Under the pieces are notes generated by a model. The model was not told the origin of the DNA, did no database searches, and saw only the letters and a program-made list of their open reading frames with translations. 48,144 nt of DNA from Intestinimonas butyriciproducens. Lineage in GTDB: Bacteria > Bacillota > Clostridia > Oscillospirales > Butyricicoccaceae. The stretch lies in NCBI RefSeq assembly GCF_016901775.1, contig NZ_JACJKW010000019.1, positions 1 to 48,144 on the forward strand, in the 5' to 3' direction. The position numbers were made by a program, and so were the translations under genes. Of this stretch, positions 37,072 to 45,316 are shown piece after piece (position 1 is the first letter of the stretch; each line of letters starts with the position of its first letter).

Positions 37072-37096
37072 AAAGCCCAATCTATACAACTGCATC

Positions 37097-37134
37097 AAGG
37101 CCCGTCCTCTTGACCTGAGGACGGGCCTTTTTTG
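37097..37134 (+). terminator. terminator of the flavodoxin gene
   Basis: Arms 37097-37109 and 37117-37129 (AAGGCCCGTCCTC) are perfectly paired over 13 bp, followed by TTTTTG. Confidence 0.92.
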
Positions 37135-37147
37135 TTTTTCCTGCCCC

Positions 37148-37891
37148 TCAGGGCTTCAAAAACACATAGGTTTTTTCATCGGATCGTTGGGGATCGTACC
37201 GATAGCCCAAGGCGTCAAATTCCTGCATCACCTGGGGTTCCTTCCCCTGGCGCTCTGCCAGAAAACGAACCATTTCTCCCCGGGCCATCTTTACATAGAC
37301 CCCTTTTTCCACCACTTTGCCCCCGATCAGCTGCCCGAACACCGGCGTGATGCAACGGGTCTCTGCTCCCAGATGACGCACCACCGCCTTGCCATATTCC
37401 CAGGAAGAAAGGTTCACCACTACCCCATCTTCCTTCGTCAGCTCCCGGGCCAGACAGTCGCCCCAGAAATCATAGAGGTTTTCCGCAAAAGGGGCTTTCA
37501 GTTTGGCCCCCATCTCCAGCCGATAGGGACGCACTCCGTCAAAAGGCCGCAGCAGGCCATACAGCCCGGACAAAATGGCCAGGTGCTGCTGAAGGTAATC
37601 AAACTCCTGATAGGTAAACACCCCCGGAGCCATATACTGATACTGGATCCCCTCATAAGACAGGATGGCCGGGCTGAGGTTTTTCTCCAGATCCATTTTC
37701 TGATACCGTTCATAGTTCTGCCGTGCAATGCCTTCCGAACAGGAAAGGCGTTCTTTCAGCTCCTCGTAGGAAAGGCTCTTCAGCCACTCCGCCAGCTGCC
37801 CGGCCTTCTGCCTGAACACCGGCTGGGAGCGGGGGGCCAGACTATCCAGTTCATCCCCCATCTTTTTCGCCGGGGATATGATGATCTGCAT
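37148..37891 (-). CDS. yaaA: YaaA-family peroxide stress protein
   Basis: YaaA (DUF328) binds DNA and helps limit iron-driven oxidative damage in E. coli. The 247-residue length is normal. The start MQIIISPAKKM is the family signature; further marks are the segments PAILSYEGIQYQYM, LSGLYGLLRPFDGVRPYRLEMG, and NLSSWEYGKAV. It lies close to the convergent flavodoxin gene, and the neighbouring reverse rubrerythrin and Rrf2 regulator (35.1-36.1 kb) make this a small oxidative-stress neighbourhood. An AAGGAG-like site (GGAGAAA) lies just before the ATG; upstream is an A/T-rich TATATT/TATAAT stretch that may be its -10 box. Confidence 0.92.
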   Translation of the reverse strand: MQIIISPAKKMGDELDSLAPRSQPVFRQKAGQLAEWLKSLSYEELKERLSCSEGIARQNYERYQKMDLEKNLSPAILSYEGIQYQYMAPGVFTYQEFDYLQQHLAILSGLYGLLRPFDGVRPYRLEMGAKLKAPFAENLYDFWGDCLARELTKEDGVVVNLSSWEYGKAVVRHLGAETRCITPVFGQLIGGKVVEKGVYVKMARGEMVRFLAERQGKEPQVMQEFDALGYRYDPQRSDEKTYVFLKP

Positions 37892-37963
37892 CCGCTTTTC
37901 TCCTTATTATATAATATAAGTATCAGGACATGGGCCTGTGGCGCAAGTTTTTCTATGAAAAAG

Positions 37964-37982
37964 GCCCGGCATGCAGCCGGGC
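37964..37982 (-). terminator. terminator of the coiled-coil protein gene
   Basis: Arms 37964-37970 and 37976-37982 (GCCCGGC), 5-nt loop, followed on the minus strand by CTTTTTC. It separates the gene at 37990-38328 from yaaA. Confidence 0.8.
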
Positions 37983-37989
37983 GGTTTGA

Positions 37990-38328
37990 TCATGCTTTCA
38001 ATAGTTCTTCCACCTGAACAGTGAGAATGGTGTTTTTGTCCTCCACTTCCCGGATCCGGCGGCGGATTTCCCGCTGATCCCGGTCCCGCTGTTCGGCCAG
38101 ATTCACCTGACCCTCAAACAGCATATCCAGCTTGGGACACAAATCATTTTCCAGCCGCACCTTGATCTTGAGCAGATCCTCATCCTGCTCCTTCAACAGC
38201 TGATAATGCTCCTGAAGCATTTTGGTGTGATTCTGCTGAGTTTCCTCCAGCTGCTCCAGCATCAGCCGGTTCTGCCGCAATTCCAGCAGGATCTGTTCCA
38301 TGGTTTCCTGCAATCCCATTGGCTCCAT
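37990..38328 (-). CDS. coiled-coil protein of unknown function
   Basis: The 112-residue protein is charged and helical from end to end, rich in Gln, Glu, Leu and Arg with heptad-like spacing (ILLELRQNRLMLEQLEETQQ, LLKEQDEDLLKIKVRLENDL, RREIREVEDKN-like tail ending in VQVEELLKA). No membrane span or catalytic motif is seen. Short coiled-coil proteins of this kind are common in Clostridia and are unassigned. It has its own terminator; about 280 bp with no gene separates it from the PadR gene. Confidence 0.7.
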   Translation of the reverse strand: MEPMGLQETMEQILLELRQNRLMLEQLEETQQNHTKMLQEHYQLLKEQDEDLLKIKVRLENDLCPKLDMLFEGQVNLAEQRDRDQREIRRRIREVEDKNTILTVQVEELLKA

Positions 38329-38527
38329 TGATACCCCTCCTACCTTCCTGAAAAGGTCCTCTGCCGGGGGCCATTTTTCTTCCTATTCCCCGTCCATTCC
38401 TCTGATAGTGATACGATTATACATCACATCCCCCGCCGCTTCAAGTGAATGTTTGCTTTTCCCTGCGCTTTCCTTTCAAAACGGCAGAAAAAAGCGGCAT
38501 TTCCTTTTCCCCTGCCACAGGTTCCTC

Positions 38528-38561
38528 TTGACAAAGCCTAGTATATTGCAATACAATATAC
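38528..38561 (+). promoter_or_regulatory. promoter with PadR-type operator palindrome
   Basis: TTGACA (38528-38533), 18-bp spacer, TACAAT (38552-38557). The palindrome GTATATTG (38541-38548), 5-nt centre, CAATATAC (38554-38561) overlaps the spacer and -10 box. Such sites bind PadR dimers and point to autorepression of the gene 46 bp downstream. Confidence 0.8.
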
Positions 38562-38606
38562 CCAGCTACTTTGTTTTACCATATAGCAAAAGAAAGAGGT
38601 GTGCTC

Positions 38607-38972
38607 TTGATCCCATCGCAAATGCTGAAGGGTACGCTGGAAGGCTGTATCCTGGCCATCATCAGCAAGAAGAAAACCTACGGATATGAAATATCCCAGC
38701 AGCTCATGGCCTATGGATTTGGAAAAATCACAGAAGGCACCATCTATCCCCTGCTGCTTCGTTTGGAAAAAAACAAATGGGCCCACGCCACATACCAAGC
38801 CTCCGACCTGGGGCCCAGGCGAAAATACTATGCACTGACACCCCAGGGCCAGCAGGCCCTGACCGACTTTTTCAGCAGCTACCAGGAGCTTTCCAAAGCC
38901 ATAGGCACTTTGATCCGGGATATTCAGGGAGGGACCGAAAATGAGCAAGAGAACCAGACAACTGCTGAATGA
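38607..38972 (+). CDS. PadR-family transcriptional regulator
   Basis: The 121-residue winged-helix protein is read from the TTG at 38607 (GAGG 7 bases upstream), giving MIPSQMLKGTLEGCILAIIS, the usual PadR start; an ATG further upstream at 38571 lies in the leader. The core continues KKTYGYEISQQLMAYGFGKI, EGTIYPLLLRLEKNKW and GPRRKYYALTPQGQQALTDF. Its 3' end overlaps the next gene by 32 nt, so the pair is coupled. The operator palindrome at 38541-38561 predicts autoregulation. Confidence 0.92.
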   Translation: MIPSQMLKGTLEGCILAIISKKKTYGYEISQQLMAYGFGKITEGTIYPLLLRLEKNKWAHATYQASDLGPRRKYYALTPQGQQALTDFFSSYQELSKAIGTLIRDIQGGTENEQENQTTAE

Positions 38973-39609
38973 AAACAATGCTCTGGAAAAGCGCATCCAA
39001 AATCCGGAAAACAAAGAGGCTCTGACCAATATGGTAGTGTACATTCGCGCAGCCAATATCAGCCCATATGATCAGGAAAAAGTGCGCCGGGATATAACCG
39101 GAATGATTCTGGACGGCGAACACCGGGGAGCTCACATCAAAGAAGTCATCGGCGAAGATTATCGTCTGTTCTGTGATGCTGTTATTGCAGAGATCCCCAA
39201 ACCAACAGGCCGTGCCCGCGTTCTTTCCTTTTGCAGAGATCTTTTCCTTCTGACCGGTATGCTGCTGGCCCTTTGGCTTTTCTTCCAGTGCATCCAGCAA
39301 CTGATCAAACCGAGCACATGGCCTTATGCAACACTGACCGCAGGCAACCTGATCAGCGGCCTGCTGATTCTCGCTCTTTCCACTGCTCTGGTCCAGGCCA
39401 TTTGCAAAAATGCCTTTCGCACAGATACAGGACCAAAGAAAAAAGAAGCATTCCTTTTCTTTCTTCTTTTGTTTTTCGCCATGTTATTGTGCATGGGAGC
39501 CAATGTTTTCCTCTCTCATCCCATCGCTTCCATCCATCTGCTGCTTGCTGTGGGAAGCATCGCCCTGCTTTTTATCCTATACAAAATCCTGGATACCAAA
39601 CTGGACTGA
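38941..39609 (+). CDS. membrane protein paired with PadR
   Basis: The 222-residue protein has a soluble helical N-terminus of about 95 residues (RQLLNENNALEKRIQNPENK, DITGMILDGEHRGAHIKEVI), comparable to the DUF1048/HAAS partners of PadR. Four membrane spans follow: LFLLTGMLLALWLFFQCIQ, LISGLLILALSTALVQAIC, AFLFFLLLFFAMLLCMGANV and IHLLLAVGSIALLFILYKIL. In this type of pair the membrane protein is the regulated output or a signal receptor; its activity is unknown. It begins inside the PadR gene and ends at a terminator. Confidence 0.78.
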   Translation: MSKRTRQLLNENNALEKRIQNPENKEALTNMVVYIRAANISPYDQEKVRRDITGMILDGEHRGAHIKEVIGEDYRLFCDAVIAEIPKPTGRARVLSFCRDLFLLTGMLLALWLFFQCIQQLIKPSTWPYATLTAGNLISGLLILALSTALVQAICKNAFRTDTGPKKKEAFLFFLLLFFAMLLCMGANVFLSHPIASIHLLLAVGSIALLFILYKILDTKLD

Positions 39610-39625
39610 TAAATCTATTTTCACA

Positions 39626-39671
39626 AAACCCACAAGGGAGACAGCCAAGGTCCCGTCATCCTTGTGGGTTT
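39626..39671 (+). terminator. terminator of the second PadR operon
   Basis: Arms 39626-39637 and 39660-39671 (AAACCCACAAGG) pair over 12 bp, followed by CCCTTTG. It may also act on the convergent AI-2E gene. Confidence 0.75.
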
Positions 39672-39695
39672 CCCTTTGAACAGATTCCTTTGAAC

Positions 39696-40862
39696 TTATT
39701 GCTCCTTTTCTTCTGACGCAGGAAGAAGGGGGTTGCCCTTTTCATCCACACCTCGCTGCCGCAGCTTGTGGGCGGTTACATCCCGGAGAATGGAATAGAG
39801 CACCGCACAGGTAGGCACCCCCAGTACCATGCCCAAAAAGCCAAACAGTCCGCCGCCGGCTACGATGGCCACCAGCACCAACAGCGGCGAAAGGCCGGTG
39901 CTGTCCCCCAGGATCTTGGGCCCCAGAATATTGCCGTCAAACTGCTGCAAGGCCACAATGAGAACAACAAACCGCAGGGCGCTGAAAGGCTCCACAATGA
40001 GCAGGATCATCAGACAGGGTACCGCTCCCACAATAGGTCCAAAAAAGGGGATGATATTGGTCACACCCACAATGACGCTGACCAAAATGGCAAATGGGAT
40101 CTTCAGCAGACAGGAGAGAAAGAAGCACAGCATGCCGATGATGGCACTGTCAATGATCTTCCCATTGATAAAAGCAGAAAAAATCTGGTTGCTTTTGCGG
40201 CAATAGCTTAAAAAGACCCGGGCTTTGCCCGTGGACACGAAGGCATAGACCAGCCGCTTCATCAGGCGGATCAGGTTCTCCTTGCTGTACAGCATATAGA
40301 TCGAAGCGATAAGGGCGGTAAAACCGGAGATCACCCCGCTTCCAAGGGCCACGCCCAGGTTAAACAGATCGGGCAGACGGCGGTACAGGGTATCCCCGGC
40401 CTGGCGCACCAGATCGTCATAGGTATCCACCAGGCTGCCCACCACCCGGCTATCCAGATGAAGGCGGGATATCACCTCCTGGGACAGGTCGTTGAGATTG
40501 CCCAGGTAATAGGGAACATTATAGACAAACAGCTCCACCGAACGGATCACCTGGGGCAGTACCAGCTGCACCAGCACGGCCAGCACCGCCGTGGCCAGCA
40601 AATATACCGTTAAAATGGCCAAGGCTTTGCTCCCCCGCAGCCGGCCATAGACTTTCTGCCGAAAAAACTCCACAGGGGCGTTGAGAAGAAAAGCAATGGC
40701 AAACCCCGCCAGAAAGGGAGACAGGATGTCCAGGACATTGCTCAGATGCGCCCGGATGGAAGTGAGATTGGCCACGGCCAGATAAAAGGAGATGGCCAGC
40801 ACGGCCACCAGCAAATTGGATATGGCCCGCCTGTCCAGCAGGCTCCATGGATGCTTTTTCAT
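39696..40862 (-). CDS. AI-2E family transporter (YdiK/TqsA type)
   Basis: The 388-residue protein has the family layout: two or three N-terminal spans (NLLVAVLAISFYLAVANLTS, ILSPFLAGFAIAFLLNAPV), a large middle stretch with LNDLSQEVISRLHL, and a C-terminal set with the conserved VIVGVTNIIPFFGPIVGAVP and LQQFDGNILGPKILGDSTGL, then LGVPTCAVLYSILRDV. Members export small molecules or sodium; the AI-2 role holds only for some, so I do not infer quorum sensing. GAGGTGGTG precedes the ATG. The gene is preceded by 240 bp and the candidate RNA at 40991-41106, which could be its attenuated leader. Confidence 0.88.
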   Translation of the reverse strand: MKKHPWSLLDRRAISNLLVAVLAISFYLAVANLTSIRAHLSNVLDILSPFLAGFAIAFLLNAPVEFFRQKVYGRLRGSKALAILTVYLLATAVLAVLVQLVLPQVIRSVELFVYNVPYYLGNLNDLSQEVISRLHLDSRVVGSLVDTYDDLVRQAGDTLYRRLPDLFNLGVALGSGVISGFTALIASIYMLYSKENLIRLMKRLVYAFVSTGKARVFLSYCRKSNQIFSAFINGKIIDSAIIGMLCFFLSCLLKIPFAILVSVIVGVTNIIPFFGPIVGAVPCLMILLIVEPFSALRFVVLIVALQQFDGNILGPKILGDSTGLSPLLVLVAIVAGGGLFGFLGMVLGVPTCAVLYSILRDVTAHKLRQRGVDEKGNPLLPASEEKEQ

Positions 40863-40990
40863 CCTTCACCACCTCTTTTCTTTTCGATTGTACCATGGAG
40901 CCCTCAAAAAGAAAACGGCTTTTTTCTTTTACTTTTTGTATATTTCATCTTTTTTATTTCAAAAAGGCCTGATGCATTTTCAGGACGCAC

Positions 40991-41106
40991 AAAAGCCAGG
41001 GATTTTCATCCCTGGCTTTTGGCTTTTATGAGGGGTTATGAGAAGCGGCGGCGCCGCAATGTGTAAGCAAGTTTCAGCCCGCTCCCAGAGAACCGGTCTC
41101 CGGACT
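40991..41106 (-). ncRNA. candidate small RNA or attenuated leader
   Basis: A minus-strand promoter (41113-41141) predicts a start near 41106, and a 13-bp terminator stem (arms 40991-41003 and 41008-41020, then TTTT) ends it after about 115-120 nt. Within it CCGGAGA/TCTCTGG forms a hairpin and GGGAGCGG pairs with CCGCTTCTC further on. No start codon with a ribosome-binding site is seen. It lies in a gene-free stretch of about 600 bp (40863-41461). It is either a free-standing RNA or the prematurely ended 5' leader of the AI-2E gene. I do not recognise a known riboswitch or 6S/SRP pattern. Confidence 0.55.
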
Positions 41107-41112
41107 ATATGC

Positions 41113-41141
41113 ATTATAGCCTGGCATGTAACAAAATGCAA
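41113..41141 (-). promoter_or_regulatory. promoter of the candidate small RNA
   Basis: Minus-strand TTGCAT (41136-41141), 17-bp spacer, TATAAT (41113-41118). Confidence 0.75.
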
Positions 41142-41385
41142 TGAATTTTTTCATACTTTCGCAATAATTTAAAAACACTATTTTAAAATATGCCTAAATT
41201 TCACCATCCTTTTTGCAGCATATCGACGATTTTCTCACTTTGTTAAGCATTTATCAAACCCTGGTTTTATCTATTTTTCCCTCTTCGTTTATTCCCCTTT
41301 TCAATCTTTTGGCATATTTGACGATTTTTCCACAAAGTCCTTTTTGTTGATTTTTTGCCATCCTTTTTTCTGCCGTACAGCGAAG

Positions 41386-41419
41386 AAAGCCGTCCGGGCA
41401 GCGACTCCCGGACGGCTTT
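41386..41419 (-). terminator. terminator of binding protein 1
   Basis: Arms 41386-41398 and 41407-41419 (AAAGCCGTCCGGG), followed on the minus strand by CTTCGCTG after TTT. The stem is strong and the T-run short. Confidence 0.72.
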
Positions 41420-41461
41420 CCATCAGTGAAAACAATATGAGGATAAAAGGATTTACGGCTT

Positions 41462-43018
41462 TCAGTCGGCCCAGCTGCACTTTTCAAAGCGCATGGTGCC
41501 GCCGGCATTGACCTCCACTCCTTCCAGGCCCTTGGCATAGGCCCGCAGGCTGGTTGCAGTATAGAGGGGGATATTGGGACAAGCCTGGTTGACTTTGGCC
41601 ATGATCTGCTGAAGCAGCTCATTCCGTGCAGTTTCGTCCACTGTGGCGGATGCCTGATCGATGAGAGCATCCACTTCGGGATCGCTGAACCGGGCCTGAT
41701 TGGAACCGCCGATGGAATTGCTGTGGAACACACCCTGCACATGGGTGATCAGGTCGGTGGCAGTATAGCCGCCAATGGCTGCGGTAAAGTCCCCTTCCAC
41801 CGTGGCGCTCAGGTAAGTGGCCAGATCCATGCTTTCGATCTCGGCCTGGATGCCGATCTCTTTCAAATCGGCCTGGATCACTTCGGCGGCCCGCTTCTTG
41901 GTGTCATTGGAACAAACGATGCTCATTTCCACAGAAGAGGGCTTCACTCCCGATTCTTCCATATATTCTTTGGCCTTTTCCACATCGTAGGAATCGGTGT
42001 TCTCTGCGCTGTAACCAGTGAGCATGGAGGCGCCTTCGCCTTCGGCCACCTCGCCCAGTCCGTTAAGGGCCACAGTGATGACATTTTCCTTATTGATAGC
42101 GGCATTGATGGCTCTTCTCACATTCTCATTGTCAAGGCCGGGCTTTTCGTTATTGAGCACCATCCAGTTGAGAGCGGTGGAATCCACGCTGAGCAGCTCC
42201 AGATTTTCATTTTCCTGGATGCGGTCGGCGTCCATGGCTTCCACTTCCACAATGAAGTCCACTTCACCGGCTTCCAGGGCGATGGTGCGGGAAGAACCTT
42301 CGGGGATGATCTTCCAGGTCATGTTCTTGATGGCCGGAGCGCCGCCGAAATATTCGTCAAAGGCTTCAAAGGTCAGGCTGTCGCCCCGCTTCCATTCCAC
42401 CAGCTTGTACGGACCGGTGCCCACAGGGTCTTCGCCGAAGTCATGGCCTTCATCGATGAGCTTCTTGGGAACGATGGCATTGCCGTGAGAGCAAAGGTTT
42501 GTCAGCAATACGGCGGAGGGGCCGTTTGTCTCAAGGGCAACGGTGTAATCGTCCACCACTTCCACGCTGGCGATCATGTTGTTGAACTGAGAGACCTCGG
42601 CAAAGGTTTTGGCGTAATCCAAAGAGGCCTTTACATCCTGGGCGGTCATGACGCTGCCGTCATGGAACTTGACGCCCTGTTTCAGATGAAATATCCACCG
42701 GGTCTCGCTTTCGTTCTCATAGCTTTCCACCAGCTCCGGCTGGGGGTTGAGATCCATATCGGTGGCAAACAAGGTGCTGTATGTCAAAAGGTTCATATAG
42801 GAACCGGCTGTGGCGTTGTGGGAATAGGGGCTGAGAGTGGGTGTTTCGCTCATGGTGGCGATGACGATGCTGTCTTTGCCTCCAGCCGCTGTGTTCACGG
42901 CCTGACCGCCTTCCGTCTTGGTGGTCTGGGCCGACTGTTTCTGACAGGCTGCCATAATACCGATCAGGGCCGCAATAATCAGTACCAGGCTCAGCATCCT
43001 CTGTTTCGTCTTGTTCAT
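41462..43018 (-). CDS. peptide-type ABC transporter substrate-binding lipoprotein 1
   Basis: SBP_bac_5 (DppA/OppA) proteins catch peptides or similar ligands outside the membrane and hand them to an ABC permease. The 518-residue protein starts at the ATG at 43018 (GAGGTG 6 bases upstream; the GTG at 43027 lies inside that site). It has a lipobox (LIGIMAAC), then the two-lobe fold with SIVIATMSETPTLSPYSHNA, HLKQGVKFHDGSVMTAQDV and the family signature GTGPYKLVEWKRGDSLTFEA. It differs most among the four copies, for instance in the linker and the C-terminus. The permease and ATPase genes are not in this window. Confidence 0.92.
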   Translation of the reverse strand: MNKTKQRMLSLVLIIAALIGIMAACQKQSAQTTKTEGGQAVNTAAGGKDSIVIATMSETPTLSPYSHNATAGSYMNLLTYSTLFATDMDLNPQPELVESYENESETRWIFHLKQGVKFHDGSVMTAQDVKASLDYAKTFAEVSQFNNMIASVEVVDDYTVALETNGPSAVLLTNLCSHGNAIVPKKLIDEGHDFGEDPVGTGPYKLVEWKRGDSLTFEAFDEYFGGAPAIKNMTWKIIPEGSSRTIALEAGEVDFIVEVEAMDADRIQENENLELLSVDSTALNWMVLNNEKPGLDNENVRRAINAAINKENVITVALNGLGEVAEGEGASMLTGYSAENTDSYDVEKAKEYMEESGVKPSSVEMSIVCSNDTKKRAAEVIQADLKEIGIQAEIESMDLATYLSATVEGDFTAAIGGYTATDLITHVQGVFHSNSIGGSNQARFSDPEVDALIDQASATVDETARNELLQQIMAKVNQACPNIPLYTATSLRAYAKGLEGVEVNAGGTMRFEKCSWAD

Positions 43019-43106
43019 GGGAATCACCTCATAATTTCAAAATATTTTTTGCTTTTCCCCTCCCTCCAAGGGCCCTTTGGAAGGGGTTCGGGGGAGCTTG
43101 TTTCGT

Positions 43107-43135
43107 ATTATAGGCCCTCTTTTTCCCCTTTGCAA
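43107..43135 (-). promoter_or_regulatory. promoter of binding protein 1
   Basis: Minus-strand TTGCAA (43130-43135), 17-bp spacer, TATAAT (43107-43112). The leader of about 80 nt holds an inverted repeat around GGGCCC. Confidence 0.8.
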
Positions 43136-43253
43136 GACTCTTTTTGCCCTTTCCCATTTTTTCAGAACATATTCTATATTGAATGAAATATAATATTTTG
43201 AATTAGGCTATTTTGCACAGGATATTCCTGTCATTTTCCCGGATATGCAAGAA

Positions 43254-43293
43254 AAAAGACTCTCCAGAGAACCTTTTCTCCGGAGAGTCTTTT
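43254..43293 (-). terminator. terminator of binding protein 2
   Basis: Arms 43254-43265 and 43282-43293 (AAAAGACTCTCC) with further inner pairing, followed on the minus strand by a T-run. Confidence 0.88.
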
Positions 43294-43328
43294 GGTATTT
43301 TGTCTAAATTTCCTTCAAAAGCTGCTGC

Positions 43329-44873
43329 TTATTCAGCCCAGGAAACATTCTCAAAATAGAGATAACCGCTGTCATTCACTTCCACACCCTGGAGACCGGC
43401 GTTAAAGGCACGCATGGTCAGGGGCTGGTACAAAGGAGCCTGAGAGCAGATCTCATTCAGCTTGGCAGACAGCTGCTCCATGATGGCAACCTGCTGGGTC
43501 TCGTCGATGGTCACCTTGGCCTGATCGATGAGGGCATCCACTTCGGGGTTGTTCAGACGGGTCTTATTGGAAGCGTTGATGGAGGAGCTGTGGTACACGC
43601 CCACCACATAGCTGAGCAGGCTGCTGGAAGAATAGCCGCCGATGGAAGCGGAGTAATCGCCCTCAGCAGTGGCAGACAGATAGGTGGCCAGGTCCATGCT
43701 CTCGATCTCACAGTTGATGCCGATTTCCTTCAGGTTGGCCTGAATGACTTCGGCTGCGCGCTTCTTGGTGTCGTCGGAGCAGATGATGGAGAACTGCACA
43801 TCGGCAGGATCCACGCCGGACTTGTCCAGCCATTCCTTGGCCTTTTCCGCATCATAGGTGTCGGCGTTCTCTTCGGTAGCGCCCTCAAAGTTCATGGGCA
43901 TCTGGGACAGAGCGGGAGTCGCCATGCCGTTGTAGGCAACGGTGACAACGCTCTCCTTGTCGATGGCGGTGTTGATGGCGTGACGCACATCCTGGTTGTC
44001 CAGGCCGGGCTTTTCGTTGTTCAGCATCAGCCAGCTCAGGCTGGTGTCATTGTACTCCAGCACGGTGATGTCGCTGTTTTCCTTCAGGCGGTCGCCGTCC
44101 ATGGCTTCCACTTCCACCACAAGGTCCACTTCGCCGGCTTCCAGAGCAATGGTGCGGGACGAGCCTTCGGGGATGATCTTCCAGGTCATGTTCTTGATCT
44201 TGGGAGCGCCCAGGAAATAATCTTCAAAGGCTTCGAAAGTCAGGCTGTCGCCCCGCTTCCACTCCACCAGCTTGTAGGGGCCGGTGCCGATGGGATCTTC
44301 GTTGAAGTCATGGCCTTCGTCGATGAGCTTCTTGGGAACGATGGCGTTGCCGTGATGGCACAGGTTGCTCAGAACCATGGCATCGGGGCCGTCGGTCTTG
44401 ATCTCAACGGTCAGATCGTCCACCTTGGAGATGGAGACGAAGTTCTTGTTGTACAGGTTGACTTCGGCAAAGCCCTGGGCCCACTGGAGGGAAGCCACCA
44501 CATCGTCGGCGGTCATGGTGTCGCCGTTGTGGAACTTGACGCCTTCCTTCAGCTTGAAGTGCCAGGTGCTCTCATCCACATTTTCATAGCTCTCCACCAG
44601 ATGGGGCTGGGGCTTCAGGTCCATATCGGTACGGAAGAGCATGCTGTAAGTCAGCTGGTTCATGTAGTCGCCAGCCACCGCGTTATGCTCGGTGGGAGAC
44701 AGGGAGGGAGTCTCATTTGCAGTGGCGATGACAATGCTGTCCTTGTCGCCGCCATTGCTTCCACCGCCGGAGCCGCTGCCGCTGCCTCCGTCGCTGGAGC
44801 AGCCAGCCAGCAGGCCCAGCATCATCACTGTGGCCAGAAGCAGGCTGAGCAGCCGAACTTTTCTGTTTCTCAT
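43329..44873 (-). CDS. peptide-type ABC transporter substrate-binding lipoprotein 2
   Basis: The 514-residue lipoprotein has a signal peptide and lipobox (MMLGLLAGC) and a Gly/Ser linker (SSDGGSGSGSGGGSNGGDK), then the SBP_bac_5 fold with SIVIATANETPSLSPTEHNA and GTGPYKLVEWKRGDSLTFEA. It is very similar to copy 3 throughout, identical over the signal peptide MRNRKVRLLSLLLATVMMLG and most of the core. The ATG at 44873 follows GAGGTGAA. It has its own promoter and terminator. Close similarity with differing linkers suggests recent tandem duplication, perhaps with some change in ligand range. Confidence 0.93.
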   Translation of the reverse strand: MRNRKVRLLSLLLATVMMLGLLAGCSSDGGSGSGSGGGSNGGDKDSIVIATANETPSLSPTEHNAVAGDYMNQLTYSMLFRTDMDLKPQPHLVESYENVDESTWHFKLKEGVKFHNGDTMTADDVVASLQWAQGFAEVNLYNKNFVSISKVDDLTVEIKTDGPDAMVLSNLCHHGNAIVPKKLIDEGHDFNEDPIGTGPYKLVEWKRGDSLTFEAFEDYFLGAPKIKNMTWKIIPEGSSRTIALEAGEVDLVVEVEAMDGDRLKENSDITVLEYNDTSLSWLMLNNEKPGLDNQDVRHAINTAIDKESVVTVAYNGMATPALSQMPMNFEGATEENADTYDAEKAKEWLDKSGVDPADVQFSIICSDDTKKRAAEVIQANLKEIGINCEIESMDLATYLSATAEGDYSASIGGYSSSSLLSYVVGVYHSSSINASNKTRLNNPEVDALIDQAKVTIDETQQVAIMEQLSAKLNEICSQAPLYQPLTMRAFNAGLQGVEVNDSGYLYFENVSWAE

Positions 44874-44997
44874 TGGTATTCACCTCATAAAATATTTTCA
44901 ACAGGGCCAGGCCCCGCCGAATCCAACTCTTGTTCCCTGTAACAGGGCTATTTGTTATGAAATCGTGTTCTATTGATTGCCAATCTATGACGGACTT

Positions 44998-45026
44998 ATT
45001 ATATGCGCAGTTTTTTTCTTTTGCAA
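44998..45026 (-). promoter_or_regulatory. promoter of binding protein 2
   Basis: Minus-strand TTGCAA (45021-45026), 17-bp spacer, TATAAT (44998-45003). The leader of about 117 nt ends in a 27-nt block (44879-44905) that is identical in the leader of copy 3. Confidence 0.82.
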
Positions 45027-45254
45027 CGGCATTACTTTTTACCTTTTCTTCACAGCGTCTTTTCTTTATTGCAGTTTGCACAGATTTGTCACATATTTTT
45101 TGTCCCATTTTACCATTTCCATTCTTTTTTCCCAAAAGGGTTTCTAGGCATATTCCCCCAGTAAAATATGCTATTTTAATTATTTTCGTCTCTTTTCACA
45201 ATTTTTTAAATTTTTATTCAATTTCTTGATTTTCCGTAAAAATGCGCAAAAAAA

Positions 45255-45290
45255 GCCCCTTTCCGGGGGTGTTTTTTCCCGGAAAGGGGC
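45255..45290 (-). terminator. terminator of binding protein 3
   Basis: Arms 45255-45267 and 45278-45290 (GCCCCTTTCCGGG), followed on the minus strand by TTTTTTTG. Confidence 0.92.
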
Positions 45291-45316
45291 AGATTTTGAA
45301 AAAGGTTCAGGCTCGA

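Noticed and set aside
39696-40862. Quorum-sensing autoinducer-2 exporter
   Set aside because: The family name is historical; many members move other substrates, and no luxS or lsr gene is in the window.
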